Assembly (NCBI GenBank): GCA_015486505.1
Contig: WFRP01000317.1
Span: 1 to 13,760 of the forward strand
Direction: 5' to 3'
From: Pseudomonadota bacterium
GTDB lineage: Bacteria > Desulfobacterota > Anaeroferrophillalia > Anaeroferrophillales > Tharpellaceae
DNA length: 13,760 nt
The notes beneath the pieces were generated by a model, which was not told the DNA's origin, made no database searches, and saw only the letters and a list, made by a program, of their open reading frames with translations. This document shows, in pieces, positions 13,560 through 13,760 of the stretch. How positions within the stretch are numbered: the stretch's first letter is position 1; the number at the start of each line of letters is the position of its first letter. The position numbers were made by a program, and so were the translations under genes.

Positions 13560-13760
13560 GTAACTATTCAGCCAAATTTTACCCCCCCATCTTCTGGAGG
13601 GGGCGGGGATGGTTTTTCGTAAGCGGTTGCGGAAACGATTTCGTTGTTTTTCGGAAGCGAGCGGGAGCCCATTAGCATTGCAACTGTTTGAGCGTAGCGA
13701 GTTTTGCAAGGCGGGCGCAGCGAGCTTAAAGGAAAAACAGAAATCTTAACGCCTGGCGGA
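13560..13760. mobile_element. Repeat C, second copy, cut by the window end
   Basis: It begins with the same terminal sequence GTAACTATTCAGCC (13560-13573) and follows the 4648 copy through the C/G-rich hairpin, the GCGGTTGCGGAAACG segment and the TTGCAA hairpin to the last base. It is uninterrupted at the point where the first copy carries repeat A (GCCCATTAGCATTGC, about 13668-13682). Its right terminal repeat would lie just beyond the window. Confidence 0.85.

Overview
The window carries nine protein-coding genes that look intact, plus an unusually dense set of short non-coding repeats. The gene content points to an anaerobic deltaproteobacterium-like organism (Desulfobacterota / Desulfuromonadia in the broad sense): a PATAN/DUF4388 protein, an HDOD-GAF signalling protein, a long-form UbiD decarboxylase, a class II aldolase, and a B12-type radical SAM protein with a TtcA-like PP-loop enzyme. 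The lineage is an inference from protein types and repeat style; there is no rRNA or other marker to confirm it. I see no tRNA, rRNA, CRISPR array or transposase gene.

Layout. 1-249: repeat A copies, then repeat B. 250-3269 (+): a two-gene unit encoding a multi-pass membrane TPR protein with a zinc ribbon, and a membrane-anchored DUF4388 protein. 3193-3611: a tandem array of three repeat A units that supplies the last 25 codons of the DUF4388 gene and fills the leader of the next gene. 3636-4631 (+): class II fructose-bisphosphate aldolase. 4648-5012: a MITE-like element (repeat C) with 14-bp terminal inverted repeats, itself interrupted by an inverted repeat A. 5020-6864 (-): UbiD-family decarboxylase, with a partial repeat A and a repeat B upstream. 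7353-8105 (+): an AT-richer DUF1796 gene whose start lies in a small repeat. 8176-12417 (-): a probable operon reading radical SAM, TtcA-like, HDOD-GAF. 12716-13339 (-): engB. 13340-13760: a REP-like hairpin, a short repeat D and a second copy of repeat C cut by the window end.

Functionally the genes are mixed: central carbon (aldolase), quinone-type decarboxylation (UbiD), tRNA thiolation (TtcA-like), ribosome assembly (EngB), and signalling or envelope proteins of unknown role (TPR/DUF4388, HDOD). No single pathway unites them. The distinctive feature is the repeat landscape. Four families (A, B, C, D) occupy nearly every intergenic gap and create false N-terminal extensions in several open frames. 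They are nested in each other, and in one place an occupied and an empty insertion site can be compared inside the window. The repeats, and the uncharacterised TPR/DUF4388 pair, are the best candidates for something undescribed.
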